A stretch of 64,000 nt of DNA. Source: Hyphomicrobium sp. GTDB taxonomy: Bacteria; Pseudomonadota; Alphaproteobacteria; Rhizobiales; Hyphomicrobiaceae. Under the pieces are notes generated by a model, which saw only the letters and a list, made by a program, of their open reading frames with translations, was not told the DNA's origin and searched no databases. Location of the stretch: the NCBI GenBank assembly GCA_002928515.1, contig PERI01000001.1, positions 310,001 through 374,000 of the forward strand, in the 5' to 3' direction. Shown here piece by piece: positions 9,725-20,386 of this stretch (the first letter of the stretch is position 1; the number at the start of each line of letters is the position of its first letter). Made by a program: the position numbers and the translations under genes.

Positions 9725-11436
9725 TGGCCGATACGGATAAGGCGCGCCGCCGCGGAGCGAAGGGCGGAGGTGACGAACTCGTCTTCATGGCGCTTGGCGG
9801 TCTCGGCGAGATTGGCATGAACGTATATCTTTATGGGTTTGGGCCCGAGAGCGCGCGCCAGTGGCTGATGGTCGATCTTGGCATTACGTTTCCGGACGAC
9901 AACGAGCCGGGTGCCGATGTGGTGCTGCCGGATTTGAGATTTATCATCGGTGAAAAGCAGTCGTTGGCCGGGATCGTGCTCACGCATGCGCATGAAGATC
10001 ATATTGGCGCGGTGATCGATCTATGGCCGTCGCTCAACTGTCCGATTTATGCGACGCCGTTTACCGCCGGTATGCTGCGCGCGAAGCTGGGTGAGTTTGG
10101 TAAAAACATTCGATTGCCGATTACCGAGGTGCCGCTGGGTGGACGGTGCCATGTAGGTGCCTTCGATGTTGAGTTCGTGACGCTTTCGCATTCGATCCCG
10201 GAGCCCAGTGGACTTGCGATCCGCACGCCCGCTGGACTTGTATTCCATACGGGCGATTGGAAATTAGACAATGCGCCGTTGGTTGGTGCGCCGCCCGATG
10301 AAGCCAAATTGAAGGCGCTCGGACAAGAGGGCGTGTTGGCGGTCGTTTGCGATTCAACAAATTCCATGCGGGAGGGTCGTTCGCCGTCGGAGACGGAAGT
10401 GGCTCGTTCGCTTGCTAAGATTATCGCTGGGGCTCCGCGACGGATTGCAGTGACGACGTTTGCCTCTAACGTGGCGCGTATTAAAGCGGTGGCTGACGCG
10501 GCGCACGCGTGTGGGCGTACACTTGTTGTCGCCGGACGCGCGTTGCATCGCGTCATTCAAGTGGCAATCGATACAGGATATTTGCCAGAGAATTTTACTT
10601 ATCTCGATCAGCAGAGATTCTCGGATATCGGTGTCGATAAGGCGTTGGTGTTGTGTACAGGCAGTCAAGGCGAACCGCGCGCGGCGATTGCGCGGATATC
10701 AGAGAATGAGCATCCCGACATTTCTCTCGATAAGGGCGACATCGCGATATTTTCTTCGCGGACAATCCCTGGCAACGAAAAGTCAGTCGCAAAAATTCAG
10801 AACGGTCTAGCGCGGCGTGGCGTCGATATCATTACCGATGCCGAAGGTCTCGTGCATGTGACGGGACATCCGCGGCGCGATGAGCTGCGTGAGATGTATG
10901 GTTGGTTGAAGCCCGAGATCGTGGTGCCGATGCATGGCGAAGCGCGCCATCTGAAGGAGAATGGCAAGCTGGCGCGCGAGTGCGGCGCGAAAGACGTGTT
11001 CGTTGTGGTCGATGGGGAGATGGTGAAGCTTGCGCCCGGACCGCGCGGTGTGATCGACGAAGCGCCTGTGGGACGGCTATATCGCGATGGCCGTTTGATC
11101 GTACCGGATGCGGATGGCCCGGTGCGTGCGCGTCGCAAGTTGTCGTTTGCGGGCATTGCAGTGGTGTCGCTGGCGCTGTCGCGACGTGGCGACGTATTAG
11201 GCGAGCCGGATTTGGCACTGGAAGGCATACCGGATCGGGATGCGGACGGTGAGAATATGTCCGACATCGTTCTGGATGCCATCGATGGGACATTACGCTC
11301 CATTCCGCCCAAACGACGCGGGGACATTGAAATGGTGCGCGAGGCTGTTTATCGGTCGGTTCGTGGCGCGATCAACGAGGCCTGGGGCAAGAAACCCATT
11401 GTCAAAGTGCTGATGACCGTGGTGGATACGCGCTGA
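9724..11436 (+). CDS. rnj: Ribonuclease J
   Basis: A 570-residue metallo-beta-lactamase/beta-CASP RNase, an endo- and 5'-3' exoribonuclease in RNA maturation and decay. Seen: the zinc motif THAHEDHIGA (His88, His90, Asp92, His93), LSHSIPEP, FHTGDWKLD, the beta-CASP segment CDSTNSMREGRSPSE, and MHGEARHLKEN near the end of the catalytic core, followed by a C-terminal domain. The start overlaps the birA stop by one base (TAATG). RNase J at this place, after nuo-birA, is familiar from Hyphomicrobiales genomes. Confidence 0.94.
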   Translation: MADTDKARRRGAKGGGDELVFMALGGLGEIGMNVYLYGFGPESARQWLMVDLGITFPDDNEPGADVVLPDLRFIIGEKQSLAGIVLTHAHEDHIGAVIDLWPSLNCPIYATPFTAGMLRAKLGEFGKNIRLPITEVPLGGRCHVGAFDVEFVTLSHSIPEPSGLAIRTPAGLVFHTGDWKLDNAPLVGAPPDEAKLKALGQEGVLAVVCDSTNSMREGRSPSETEVARSLAKIIAGAPRRIAVTTFASNVARIKAVADAAHACGRTLVVAGRALHRVIQVAIDTGYLPENFTYLDQQRFSDIGVDKALVLCTGSQGEPRAAIARISENEHPDISLDKGDIAIFSSRTIPGNEKSVAKIQNGLARRGVDIITDAEGLVHVTGHPRRDELREMYGWLKPEIVVPMHGEARHLKENGKLARECGAKDVFVVVDGEMVKLAPGPRGVIDEAPVGRLYRDGRLIVPDADGPVRARRKLSFAGIAVVSLALSRRGDVLGEPDLALEGIPDRDADGENMSDIVLDAIDGTLRSIPPKRRGDIEMVREAVYRSVRGAINEAWGKKPIVKVLMTVVDTR

Positions 11437-11533
11437 CACATACGAAATGCCTCGGCGGCGGCGCTGCGAATGCCATGCCGCATCTTGCGCCTACCTTTGC
11501 GCGGCGAGTGAAATTGGAAGTACGGAGCAGACC

Positions 11534-11938
11534 ATGATCGGACGATTAAACCACGTGGCGATTGCCGTGAAAGATATCGCGGCGGCATCGGCCGTTTATA
11601 AAAATGCACTGGGTGCCAATGTGGGTGCGGCGTTCGACCAGCCGGAGCATGGGGTCAAAGTGGTTTTCATCGAACTTCCAAACACCAAAATTGAATTGTT
11701 GGAACCGCTTGGCGCGGGCTCACCGATCGCCAAGTTTCTGGAAAAGTCACCGGATGGTGGCATTCACCACGTGTGCTACGAAGTGGACGATATTCTTGTA
11801 GCGCGCGATCAATTGAAGGCGCAGGGTGCGCGCGTGCTGGGAGATGGAAATCCCAAAATCGGCGCTCATGGCAAGCCGGTTTTATTTCTCCATCCGAAAG
11901 ATTTCTGCGGCACACTGGTCGAACTTGAACAGGTCTGA
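11534..11938 (+). CDS. mce: Methylmalonyl-CoA epimerase
   Basis: A 134-residue vicinal-oxygen-chelate protein that interconverts (S)- and (R)-methylmalonyl-CoA, supplying the mutase encoded by the subunits at 48.5-56.6 kb. Seen: metal ligand His in GRLNHVAIAVKD, the central GGIHHVCYEVDD, and the C-terminal glutamate of CGTLVELEQV. ATG 11534 gives the standard N-terminus. An open frame back to 11447 adds a cysteine-rich stretch without family similarity and is not used. Confidence 0.95.
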   Translation: MIGRLNHVAIAVKDIAAASAVYKNALGANVGAAFDQPEHGVKVVFIELPNTKIELLEPLGAGSPIAKFLEKSPDGGIHHVCYEVDDILVARDQLKAQGARVLGDGNPKIGAHGKPVLFLHPKDFCGTLVELEQV

Positions 11939-11965
11939 GGCTGTTTGCAGGATTGAGGTTGTGTC

Positions 11966-12190
11966 ATGCGAACATCGGTCGCCATCGCCACGTTTTTTTG
12001 TATGTGGTTCATAACACTGTTCGTCGTGCTTCCGTTTCATGCGCGTTCGCAAGATGACGAAGGCGAAGTGGTGCCAGGCACGCCGGAAAGTGCGCCTGCA
12101 AAGGTCAATATTCTCAAAGTCTTTCTGATCAATACGGCGGTGGCTATTGTAGCATTTGCCGCCGTTTATGCGATCATCGCCAGCCTTTGA
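11966..12190 (+). CDS. DUF1467 family small membrane protein
   Basis: A 74-residue protein with two membrane segments: residues about 5-27 (VAIATFFCMWFITLFVVLPF) and about 50-72 (VFLINTAVAIVAFAAVYAII). They are joined by a polar, acidic loop QDDEGEVVPGTPESAP. This two-helix pattern with a short acidic loop and its place between mce and proS match the alphaproteobacterial DUF1467 family; function is unknown. It lies 27 nt after mce. Confidence 0.85.
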   Translation: MRTSVAIATFFCMWFITLFVVLPFHARSQDDEGEVVPGTPESAPAKVNILKVFLINTAVAIVAFAAVYAIIASL

Positions 12191-12385
12191 TCTGCGACTG
12201 TTCGCCTTTTCTAGCTCGGTGTGAGATGCCTCTGGCGCGGTGTTTCGACCATCCACGTTTGCGCGGCTAGCAGCCATTGCATAGGCCTGTATTACCGGGT
12301 ATTCCGCAGCATCTCTTATGCGGGCAAGCGAGCCTTTTCGGGGGCTTTCATCGCAGCGCATTCAGCTTTGAAAGACGGCAATCCC

Positions 12386-13732
12386 ATGCGCCTTAGTCGA
12401 TATTTTTTGCCCGTGCTCCGTGATACGCCGAAGGAAGCGGAAATTGTTTCGCATCAACTGATGCTGCGGGCAGGAATGATCAAGCAATCCGCGGCGGGAA
12501 TTTATTCGTGGCTGCCACTGGGCGTGCGCGTGCTCGACAAGATCGCTGCGATTGTACGCGAGGAACAAAATCGTGCGGGTGCTGTCGAAGTGCTGATGCC
12601 AACTATTCAATCAGCGGATTTGTGGCGCGAGAGTGGGCGTTATGAAGCGTATGGCAAAGAGATGCTGCGCATCGTCGATCGGCATGATCGCGACATGCTG
12701 TTTGGTCCGACGGCCGAGGAAGTGATTACCGCAATTTTTCGAGACTGCGTGCGCAGCTATAAAGATTTGCCGAAGAACCTCTACAACATTCAATGGAAGT
12801 TCCGTGACGAAATCCGGCCGCGGTTTGGCGTGATGCGCGGGCGCGAATTTTTGATGAAGGACGCCTACTCGTTCGATCTGACGGCGGATGCGGCACGTCA
12901 AGCCTATCAACGTATGTTTGTTGCGTATTTGCGGACGTTCGCACGGATGGGGTTAAAGTCGATCCCCATGAAGGCGGACACCGGCCCTATCGGCGGGGAC
13001 TTGTCGCACGAGTTCATCATTTTGGCTGAGACGGGTGAGAGCCAAGTGTTTTGCCATAAGGACTTAATTGAGGGTGCCGTTCCTGCGGCCGATACCAATT
13101 TCGACGGTGATCTATCGGGTATTTTTGCGGACTGGACTTCGAAATACGCCGCGACCGAAGATATGCATGATGCTGCAAAGTTCGAGGCCGATGTGCCCAA
13201 AGACAGCCGTGTTTCGGCGCGCGGCATCGAGGTCGGTCACATTTTCTACTTTGGAACGAAGTACTCCGAACCGATGGGTGCGCGCGTTCAGGGACCCGAC
13301 GGCCAGTTGGTGACGACGCATATGGGATCGTATGGGGTTGGCGTTTCGCGATTGTCGGCGGCCATTATCGAAGCCAATCATGATGCCAACGGCATCGTCT
13401 GGCCGGTGCCGGTCGCGCCGTTTGAAGTGGGACTTGTCAATCTCAAAGCTGGCGATGCGGAGACCGATAAAGCGGCAAACGATCTGTATGCGAAGCTTCA
13501 GGCAGCAGGCATAGAAGTCTTGTATGACGATACGGACGAACGCGCCGGTGGAAAATTTGCGACGATGGATTTGATTGGATTGCCTTATCAACTCATCGTC
13601 GGTCCTAAAGGTGTGAAAGTGGGCGAAGCGGAAGTGAAGGATCGCCGTTCTGGCGCGAGGGACACTTTGTCGATGGATGCAGCATTGGCGCGCGTGATCG
13701 ATGGCGTGACATCGCAGCGCGTATTGGTTTGA
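12386..13732 (+). CDS. proS: Prolyl-tRNA synthetase, short alphaproteobacterial type
   Basis: A 448-residue class II aminoacyl-tRNA synthetase charging tRNA-Pro. Seen: [19 protein letters not shown] at the N-terminus, motif 2 region [20 protein letters not shown], and the C-terminal anticodon-binding domain ([16 protein letters not shown]). The large editing insertion found in Escherichia ProS is absent, as in mitochondria-like alphaproteobacterial enzymes. ATG 12386 was chosen because it gives the family N-terminus; the open frame extends upstream to 12221 without similarity. The 195-nt upstream gap probably holds its promoter. Confidence 0.95.
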   Translation: MRLSRYFLPVLRDTPKEAEIVSHQLMLRAGMIKQSAAGIYSWLPLGVRVLDKIAAIVREEQNRAGAVEVLMPTIQSADLWRESGRYEAYGKEMLRIVDRHDRDMLFGPTAEEVITAIFRDCVRSYKDLPKNLYNIQWKFRDEIRPRFGVMRGREFLMKDAYSFDLTADAARQAYQRMFVAYLRTFARMGLKSIPMKADTGPIGGDLSHEFIILAETGESQVFCHKDLIEGAVPAADTNFDGDLSGIFADWTSKYAATEDMHDAAKFEADVPKDSRVSARGIEVGHIFYFGTKYSEPMGARVQGPDGQLVTTHMGSYGVGVSRLSAAIIEANHDANGIVWPVPVAPFEVGLVNLKAGDAETDKAANDLYAKLQAAGIEVLYDDTDERAGGKFATMDLIGLPYQLIVGPKGVKVGEAEVKDRRSGARDTLSMDAALARVIDGVTSQRVLV

Positions 13733-13789
13733 GTTTATAGAACTGCAATCGCGCCGATTGTCGGCGGGGTTGCTCGGGGAGTGTGACGT

Positions 13790-15061
13790 GTGAGCCAAGC
13801 CGTGCCAGATACCCGGCCCTTTTCGCCCTTCGAATGGATGCTCGCTGGCCGCTATCTGCGCGCGCGACGCAAAGAAGGATTTATTTCCGTCATTGCCGGA
13901 TTTTCTTTTCTGGGCATCATGCTCGGTGTGGCAACGCTGATCATCGTCATGGCTGTGATGAACGGCTTTCGCAAAGATCTGTTCGACAAGATCATGGGGC
14001 TGAACGGCCACGTGATCGTGCACAAAATCGGCGAGCCGTTTGAAGACTATAATGAAATGCTCGCCAAAGTCCGCTCGGTGCCGGGTGTGAAGTATGCGCT
14101 GCCGATCATCGAGGGTCAGGTGATGGTGTCATCGAGCATCCAAGCGCTGGGTGGTCTCGTGCGTGGTGTCGATGAAGCAAGTTTAAAATCACTTAATCTC
14201 GTTTCCAAAAATATCACGGCAGGAACGCTGGATGGCTTCGATGCGCAGACGGGTATCGCCATCGGCACGCGATTGGCGAATTCTTTGCGCGTGGGGCTTG
14301 GCGATACTGTGACGCTTGTATCGCCGCGCGGGGCTGCGACACCATTTGGCAATGCGCCCCGGTCTAAGCCATATCAAATCGCGGCGTTATTCGAACTTGG
14401 AATGTCCGAGTACGACCGCATGATGATTTTTATGCCGTTGCCTGAAGCTCAGAAGTATTTTTCCAAAGGTGGCGAAGTCGATGTGCTCGAAGTCGTTGTC
14501 GATGAGCCAGAGCAGGTCGATCATTATGGCGCTTTGATTAAGCAGGCGGGTGGGCCAACCATCACGGTGAGCGATTGGCGTCAACGCAACGAAACGTTTT
14601 TCAATGTGCTGACGGTCGAGCGCAATGTCATGTTCATCATTCTGTCGCTGATTGTGTTGGTCGCTGCTTTGAATATCATTTCCGGACTTATGATGCTGGT
14701 GAAGGATAAAGGGCGCGACATCGCTATTTTGCGAACGATGGGGGCTACGAAAGGCGCGGTGATGCGCGTATTTTTGATTACGGGTGCGTCGATCGGGATC
14801 GTCGGGACGATTGCGGGTTTGATCTTGGGAGTTATTTTCTGCTGGAACATCGAGGCCATCAAGAATGGCGTGTCTTGGATTACGGGTGCGCAGGTTTTTG
14901 ATCCAAGTGTCTATTACCTGACTAAGTTGCCAGCCGAGATCGACGTGCGCGAGACGACAGGCATTGTTCTGATGGCCTTTGCGTTATCGGTGATCGCCAC
15001 GATCTATCCGTCGTGGCGCGCCTCCAAGCTCGATCCCGTCGAAGCGTTGCGATACGAGTGA
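13790..15061 (+). CDS. lolC: Lipoprotein-releasing ABC transporter permease LolC/LolE
   Basis: A 423-residue permease that extracts outer-membrane lipoproteins from the inner membrane for LolA. Seen: an N-terminal cytoplasmic/membrane anchor [18 protein letters not shown], first helix near residues 38-62, a large MacB-like periplasmic domain, and three C-terminal helices ending [18 protein letters not shown], the FtsX-family signature. The GTG at 13790 is used as start. Only one permease gene precedes lolD, consistent with a single LolC/E (LolF-like) homodimer as in many alphaproteobacteria. Confidence 0.93.
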   Translation: MSQAVPDTRPFSPFEWMLAGRYLRARRKEGFISVIAGFSFLGIMLGVATLIIVMAVMNGFRKDLFDKIMGLNGHVIVHKIGEPFEDYNEMLAKVRSVPGVKYALPIIEGQVMVSSSIQALGGLVRGVDEASLKSLNLVSKNITAGTLDGFDAQTGIAIGTRLANSLRVGLGDTVTLVSPRGAATPFGNAPRSKPYQIAALFELGMSEYDRMMIFMPLPEAQKYFSKGGEVDVLEVVVDEPEQVDHYGALIKQAGGPTITVSDWRQRNETFFNVLTVERNVMFIILSLIVLVAALNIISGLMMLVKDKGRDIAILRTMGATKGAVMRVFLITGASIGIVGTIAGLILGVIFCWNIEAIKNGVSWITGAQVFDPSVYYLTKLPAEIDVRETTGIVLMAFALSVIATIYPSWRASKLDPVEALRYE

Positions 15062-15066
15062 TAGCG

Positions 15067-15792
15067 ATGGATCAGGTTCACCATCAGCCTGCTGCGCCGA
15101 TGCCGACATTGTGGCTCGATGACGTGCGGCGGTCGTTCAAGCAAGGCACGCGCGAGATTAATGTTTTGCAAGGCGCCAGCATGGCGCTGTGGCCGGGACA
15201 GGCGGTGGCGTTAGTCGGACCTTCGGGCGCCGGTAAATCGACAATGCTGCATATTGCAGGACTGTTGGAGCCGCCGAGCAGTGGGCGGGTCATGGTCAAT
15301 GGGCGCGATTGTGCGGGCCTTACGGAAGGCGAGCGCACGCGGCTCCGGCGCCATGAGATCGGCTTCATTTATCAGTTCCATCAATTGCTGCCGGAATTTT
15401 CAGCGATGGAGAATGTTGTTATTCCGCAGATGATTTTGGGGAAGTCCAAACGCGTCGCGGAAACGAGGGCCCGGGCACTGTTGAGTGGGCTTGGCCTTGG
15501 CGACCGCGTCGATCATCGTCCAGCAGAATTGTCTGGCGGTGAGCAGCAGCGGACGGCGATTTGCCGTGGTCTCGCCAATGCGCCAAAGCTACTGCTTGCC
15601 GATGAGCCTACTGGAAATCTTGATCCGAAAACGTCGGAGTATGTGTTCCAGGAACTCGTGATGCTCATTCGCCAGCAAGGCGTGGCGGCCCTGATTGCGA
15701 CCCACAACATGGATTTGGCGCGGCGTATGGACCGGATTTTGCGCATGGAAGACGGTCGGGTTGTGGAAATTTCGCCGTCAGCTGTTGGCTAG
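15067..15792 (+). CDS. lolD: Lipoprotein-releasing ABC transporter ATPase LolD
   Basis: A 241-residue ATP-binding subunit powering the adjacent LolC/E permease. Seen: Walker [11 protein letters not shown]-loop [18 protein letters not shown], signature LSGGEQQR, Walker [10 protein letters not shown], and switch His in IATHNMD. The start ATG 15067 lies 5 nt after the permease stop. The open frame back to 15013 overlaps lolC and is not needed. Cytoplasmic face of the inner membrane. Confidence 0.95.
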   Translation: MDQVHHQPAAPMPTLWLDDVRRSFKQGTREINVLQGASMALWPGQAVALVGPSGAGKSTMLHIAGLLEPPSSGRVMVNGRDCAGLTEGERTRLRRHEIGFIYQFHQLLPEFSAMENVVIPQMILGKSKRVAETRARALLSGLGLGDRVDHRPAELSGGEQQRTAICRGLANAPKLLLADEPTGNLDPKTSEYVFQELVMLIRQQGVAALIATHNMDLARRMDRILRMEDGRVVEISPSAVG

Positions 15793-15840
15793 CTTCATTG
15801 TGTGCCTGACATTGCGGGCAAACGCAGCGACATTGCTGGC

Positions 15841-18800
15841 ATGAGCCCTCCGATTCTCTCTGATCAGCCACTCTTCGTGCACCTGAAGGTGCATTCCGCG
15901 TATTCGTTGTTGGAAGGCGCGCTACCGATCAGCAAACTTGGCAAGCTGGCGGTTGGCTACGGGTTTCCGGCACTCGGTTTGACAGATACGAACAATCTGT
16001 TCGGTGCGTTGGAATTTTCTGACAAGCTTTGGGATGCAGGTGTGCAGCCGATTGTCGGTTGCAGCGTCGATGTCGATTTTGGCGATCAACACGATGCGCA
16101 GTCAGCCATGTTGCGGGCTGGATCGAATTTGCCGCGTGCACAATCTGCGGGACGCATCGCGCTGTTGGCGATGAATGCTGACGGTTATGCAAATCTGATG
16201 CGCCTGTCGAAGTGTTTGTATTTCGGTCCTGCTGCCGATGAAGCGTCACATCTCAAACTGGAAGACTTGGAAGAAAATTCTGCTGGATTGATTGTGCTGA
16301 CCGGCGGGCCAGATGGACCTGTCGATCGGGCTTTGAAGAATGGACAAGAGGATCAGGCGCTCGAACGTTTGAAGTTTCTAGAGAAGACGTTTGGCAATCG
16401 GCTGTATGTTGAGTTGCAACGTCATGGATTGCCAGATGAGCGTCGCGTTGAGCCTCAGTTGATCGAATTGGCTTATCGGCGTCGATTGCCGCTGGTTGCT
16501 ACAAACGAATGTTACTTTGCAAGTCCGTCGGATTACGAAGCGCATGACGCCCTGCTTTGTATTGCGGAGGGGCGTTATGTTGTCGAAGACGGTCGTCGTC
16601 GCGCTAGCCCTGAGCATTATCTGAAAAGTGCGAGCGATATGGCTGCGCTGTTTGCAGATATTCCAGAGGCGATTTCCAACACCATCGAGATTGCGCAGCG
16701 GTGTGCGTTCCGCCCTGAGGGTCGAAAGCCGATATTGCCGCGCTTCGTTGCCAGCGACGACAGCCTGAGTGAGCTGGAAAATTTTAGGCTTGAGGCCGCA
16801 GAGTTGCGGGCGCAGGCCAAGGAAGGATTGGTCAAGCGACTAGCAGAACGCGGGTTAGCTGCTGGTTTCAGTGAGGACGATTATCACAAGCGTCTGTCTT
16901 ATGAAGTCGATGTCATCACGCAGATGAAGTTTCCCGGTTATTTTCTGATCGTGGCGGACTTCATCAAGTGGTCGAAGTCCAACGGCGTCCCGGTCGGGCC
17001 GGGTCGTGGATCGGGTGCGGGCTCGCTCGTTGCTTATGCGCTAACGATAACCGATCTTGATCCGCTGCAATTTGGATTGCTGTTTGAACGATTTTTAAAT
17101 CCTGAGCGCGTGTCGATGCCGGATTTCGACATCGACTTCTGTCAGGAGAAGCGCGATCGCGTCATTGACTACGTGCAGCAAAAATATGGTGCGGATCGGG
17201 TCGCGCAGATCATCACGCACGGAAAATTGCAGGCTCGCGCTGTGCTGCGCGACGTCGGCCGCGTTTTGCAGATACCATACGGTCAAGTCGATCGGCTTTG
17301 TAAACTCGTGCCGAACAATCCGGCCAATCCGGTGACGTTGAAGGAGGCCATCGACGGCGAGCCGAAACTTCAAGAGGAGCGAGACCGCGAACCTATCGTT
17401 GCCAAGCTATTGGAGATTGCACAGAAGCTTGAAGGCCTTTACCGCCACGCTTCGACGCACGCGGCGGGCATGGTGATTGGCGATCGGCCGTTGGAAGAGT
17501 TGGTACCGCTGTATCGCGATCCGAAATCGCATTTTCCGATTACGCAGTTCAATTGGAAGATGGTTGAAGCGGCGGGCTTGGTGAAGTTCGACTTCTTGGG
17601 CCTCAAGACACTCACAGTGTTGGAAAAGGCTGTCAGTCTCGTGCGCAGTGGGCGTGGGATCGACGTCGATCTGCCAACGTTGCCGCTCGACGATGAAAAA
17701 TCATACGCCTTGTTGGCACGCGCAGATACTGTCGGCGTATTCCAGCTTGAAAGTACAGGCATGCGCGAGAGTTTGAAGCGGCTAAAGCCCGACCGCTTTG
17801 AAGACATCATCGCGATGGTGGCGCTGTATCGTCCCGGGCCGATGGATAACATTCCCAGCTACATCAATCGCAAGCACGGCGAGGAGCCGATCGATTGTTT
17901 CCACCCCATGCTGGAAGGCATTTTGAAGGAGACTTACGGGGTCATCATCTATCAGGAGCAGGTTATCCAAATTGCTCAGGTGATGGGTGGCTATACTCTT
18001 GGGCAGGCCGATCTTTTGCGCCGGGCGATGGGCAAAAAAGATAAAGCCGAAATGGCCGCGCAACAGGCGCGGTTTGTTGAAGGTGCGGTAGCAAAAGGTG
18101 TCAAGAAGAACGAAGCCGTGCGCATTTTCGAATTGGTCGATAAATTCGCCGGCTACGGGTTCAATAAATCTCACGCGGCCGCCTATGCGCTGGTGAGCTA
18201 TCACACCGCCTACATGAAGGCGAATTTCTGCGAAGAATTTTTTGCAGCGTCCATGACTCTCGACATGGGCAATACTGACAAGCTGGCGATGTTTGCCGGT
18301 GAAGCGCGTCGGTCAGGCATCGTGTTGAAGCCGCCGTGTGTGAATATGTCGGGTGTGGACTTTGGTGCAGAGCCGCCGAAGGGCGATGCCAAGCGCGGGG
18401 CCATTCGCTATTCGCTTGCGGCTTTAAAAAATATTGGCGCTGGTGCGGTCGAGACGATTGTTTCTGCGCGAGCGACTTCTGGCCCCTATAAAACTTTGGC
18501 CGATTTCGCCAATCGTATCGATCCGAAGGCGTTGAACAAGCGCGGGATCGAAACCCTTGCTAAAGGTGGTGCGTTCGATGGCTTACATAACAATCGTGCG
18601 GTTGTGGCTGCGAATGCCGATACGATCCTGGCGATGGCGCAACGGCGATGTACCGATCAAGCTCAGGGGATGACGGATTTGTTTGGCGGCGGCAGTGAAA
18701 CGGCGCCCGACATTGTCATGCGCACAACGCCAAGTTGGACTCCGATGGAGCGTTTGGCTGCAGAGTTTGAAGCTGTCGGCTTTTATCTGTCGGGGCATCC

Positions 18801-19383
18801 GCTCGATGAATATGAAACGGTGCTCGCTAAACTCGGCGTGAAACGCTTTACGGAATTTGAGGCTTTAACTGAGCGCGGTGCCACGGCTGGACGACTGGCC
18901 GGCATTGTCATTTCTGCGCGCGAGCGCCGCTCGCAAAAGGGTAACAAGTTCGCGTTTGCCATGTTCTCCGACATGACGGGGCAGTTCGAAGCGGTTATTT
19001 TTTCCGATACGCTTGCCGTTAGTCGCGACTTATTGGAGCCGGGAAAGGCGGTCATCGTTTCGGTTGAAGCGGAGCGCGATGGCGATACCTTGAAGTTGCG
19101 GGTGCAGAGTTTGGAAGCTCTCGATAAAGCGGCGGCCAATATTCCGCGCAATATGAGGCTAGTGCTGGATCATCAGGCCGTTTCAGGTGCTCCTACGGCG
19201 CTCAGTGATATTCGCGGGCGACTGAAGCCCGCCGCAAAGGGGGGGGAATTGCGGATCGTTCTGCCGCTTGATGATCGGGGGCAGGAAGTCACCTTTGCTA
19301 TTCCAGGCCGTTATGATGTTTCGCCGCGCGAGGTTGGGCAGTTGGCAACGTTGGTCGGTATCGCGGACGTGAGCGAAAGCTAG
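15841..19383 (+). CDS. dnaE: DNA polymerase III alpha subunit
   Basis: A replicative polymerase of about 1180 residues. Seen in order: the PHP domain start FVHLKVHSAYSLLEGALPIS, the pol III palm motifs PGRGSGAGSLVAYAL and MPDFDIDFC with catalytic aspartates, GVIIYQEQVIQIAQ, FNKSHAAAYALVSYHTAYMK, and a C-terminal OB fold ATAGRLAGIVISARERR. The start is uncertain: GTG 15802 adds 13 residues, while ATG 15841 gives MSPPILSDQPLFVHL; neither has a clear ribosome-binding site. It follows lolD closely. Confidence 0.94.
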   Translation: MSPPILSDQPLFVHLKVHSAYSLLEGALPISKLGKLAVGYGFPALGLTDTNNLFGALEFSDKLWDAGVQPIVGCSVDVDFGDQHDAQSAMLRAGSNLPRAQSAGRIALLAMNADGYANLMRLSKCLYFGPAADEASHLKLEDLEENSAGLIVLTGGPDGPVDRALKNGQEDQALERLKFLEKTFGNRLYVELQRHGLPDERRVEPQLIELAYRRRLPLVATNECYFASPSDYEAHDALLCIAEGRYVVEDGRRRASPEHYLKSASDMAALFADIPEAISNTIEIAQRCAFRPEGRKPILPRFVASDDSLSELENFRLEAAELRAQAKEGLVKRLAERGLAAGFSEDDYHKRLSYEVDVITQMKFPGYFLIVADFIKWSKSNGVPVGPGRGSGAGSLVAYALTITDLDPLQFGLLFERFLNPERVSMPDFDIDFCQEKRDRVIDYVQQKYGADRVAQIITHGKLQARAVLRDVGRVLQIPYGQVDRLCKLVPNNPANPVTLKEAIDGEPKLQEERDREPIVAKLLEIAQKLEGLYRHASTHAAGMVIGDRPLEELVPLYRDPKSHFPITQFNWKMVEAAGLVKFDFLGLKTLTVLEKAVSLVRSGRGIDVDLPTLPLDDEKSYALLARADTVGVFQLESTGMRESLKRLKPDRFEDIIAMVALYRPGPMDNIPSYINRKHGEEPIDCFHPMLEGILKETYGVIIYQEQVIQIAQVMGGYTLGQADLLRRAMGKKDKAEMAAQQARFVEGAVAKGVKKNEAVRIFELVDKFAGYGFNKSHAAAYALVSYHTAYMKANFCEEFFAASMTLDMGNTDKLAMFAGEARRSGIVLKPPCVNMSGVDFGAEPPKGDAKRGAIRYSLAALKNIGAGAVETIVSARATSGPYKTLADFANRIDPKALNKRGIETLAKGGAFDGLHNNRAVVAANADTILAMAQRRCTDQAQGMTDLFGGGSETAPDIVMRTTPSWTPMERLAAEFEAVGFYLSGHPLDEYETVLAKLGVKRFTEFEALTERGATAGRLAGIVISARERRSQKGNKFAFAMFSDMTGQFEAVIFSDTLAVSRDLLEPGKAVIVSVEAERDGDTLKLRVQSLEALDKAAANIPRNMRLVLDHQAVSGAPTALSDIRGRLKPAAKGGELRIVLPLDDRGQEVTFAIPGRYDVSPREVGQLATLVGIADVSES

Positions 19384-19603
19384 CAGGTCGGCGGTCGCCA
19401 TATGGTCTTCGGCATGGCCAATTGTGGTCTGATGGTGGCTATTCAACTGTGTGATGTAGAGTTTAGATCGAACAAGTCCCGCGTGTGCTGTGACATTCTC
19501 GCCAGCTCAAAAAATAATATTGATCAGAGCGTCGGGTTTATCAGCCTCGTGCGTTCACTACTCAGGCGTAACGAAAGCGCCGGGTAAATGAGGAAAACTA
19601 AAC

Positions 19604-19849
19604 ATGAAAAAGGGACTAATCCTTGCTGCCGCATTGTCGGCACTGGCCTTTACAGCGGCTGGACCGTCAAGTGCAGCTCCGTTGGGCGGTCAGCTCGGCG
19701 CGGCAGCGAAAGCTGATACGCAGCTTGCTCAGCCAGTTCACTATAAGCGCTACAAGCACTCGCATAACCGCCGGTGGAAAAAGAACCGCCGTTATCGTCA
19801 CTGCGCAGTCCGCGTCGGTCGTCGCGTCTGCGTCTGGCGTTGGCGCTAG
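19604..19849 (+). CDS. Small secreted cationic Arg/His/Trp-rich protein, unknown function
   Basis: An 81-residue protein with a clear Sec signal peptide (MKKGLILAAALSALAFTAAG, likely cleavage near SSAA-AP, about residue 25). The predicted mature part ends in a very basic region, YKRYKHSHNRRWKKNRRYRH, followed by CAVRVGRRVCVWRWR with two cysteines that could form a disulphide. Short Arg/His-rich secreted proteins with a CxxR..RVCVW end occur in Hyphomicrobiales, but no function is known to me. Preceded by TGAGGAAAACTAAAC, a reasonable ribosome-binding site. Confidence 0.7.
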   Translation: MKKGLILAAALSALAFTAAGPSSAAPLGGQLGAAAKADTQLAQPVHYKRYKHSHNRRWKKNRRYRHCAVRVGRRVCVWRWR

Positions 19850-19966
19850 GACCCGGTAAGTTACAGTTTGGGGAAAGTAGCGCTCGCCGCTACTTTCCCT
19901 GGCTTTCCCAGAAAAATTCAAGCATATCACATCCGCATTTGGCTCAAGCTCATGCGAGGAGGGAAG

Positions 19967-20305
19967 ATGCAAAGATTATTTGCACTCGCCGTTATCGGTC
20001 TGATTGCTGTTCCTGCTGCGCATGCAGCGGATGCAAAGGTTGAAGCGGCTGTAAAGACGTTCGAACAGATCAGCGGCGATGCTGAAAAGCTTAAAGCTTA
20101 CTGTGCGATGTCGAAGAAGATGGAAGAAGTCGGCGAAGACGAGAAAAAAGCTGACGCTGCCAATGATGAAATCAACGGCTATCTCGACGCGCTCGGCCCG
20201 GATTTCGAAGCTGCATGGTCGGCTGGTGACGAGTTGAAAGAAGGTTCGCCCGATATCGAAACGCTCGACAACGCGCTCGGAGCGCTTGACGAGAAGTGCA
20301 CCTAA
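19967..20305 (+). CDS. Small predicted periplasmic helical protein, unknown function
   Basis: A 112-residue protein with a signal peptide (MQRLFALAVIGLIAVPAAHA, cleavage after AHA near residue 20). The mature part is acidic and helical with two cysteines (AYCAMSKKMEE and DEKCT at the C-terminus) that could pair. ATG 19967 is preceded by AGGAGGGAAG, an excellent ribosome-binding site, which decides this start over the longer open frame from 19868. No family recognised. A rho-independent terminator follows. Confidence 0.75.
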   Translation: MQRLFALAVIGLIAVPAAHAADAKVEAAVKTFEQISGDAEKLKAYCAMSKKMEEVGEDEKKADAANDEINGYLDALGPDFEAAWSAGDELKEGSPDIETLDNALGALDEKCT

Positions 20306-20336
20306 CTATTTCACGTTCGTCTCAGTTTTTGAAAAT

Positions 20337-20375
20337 AAAAAAACGCGGCCCCAAATTTAGGGCCGCGTTTTTTAT
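20337..20375. terminator. Bidirectional rho-independent terminator
   Basis: An A-run, the stem AACGCGGCCC / GGGCCGCGTT with loop CAAATTTA, and a T-run lie between convergent genes ending at 20305 (+) and 20387 (-). A/T runs on both sides make it usable from both strands. Confidence 0.9.
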
Positions 20376-20386
20376 TGTTGTCGAAC

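Noticed and set aside
13112-14023. 303-codon minus-strand frame over proS and lolC
   Set aside because: Antisense to two clear genes, His/Arg-rich as expected for a shadow frame.
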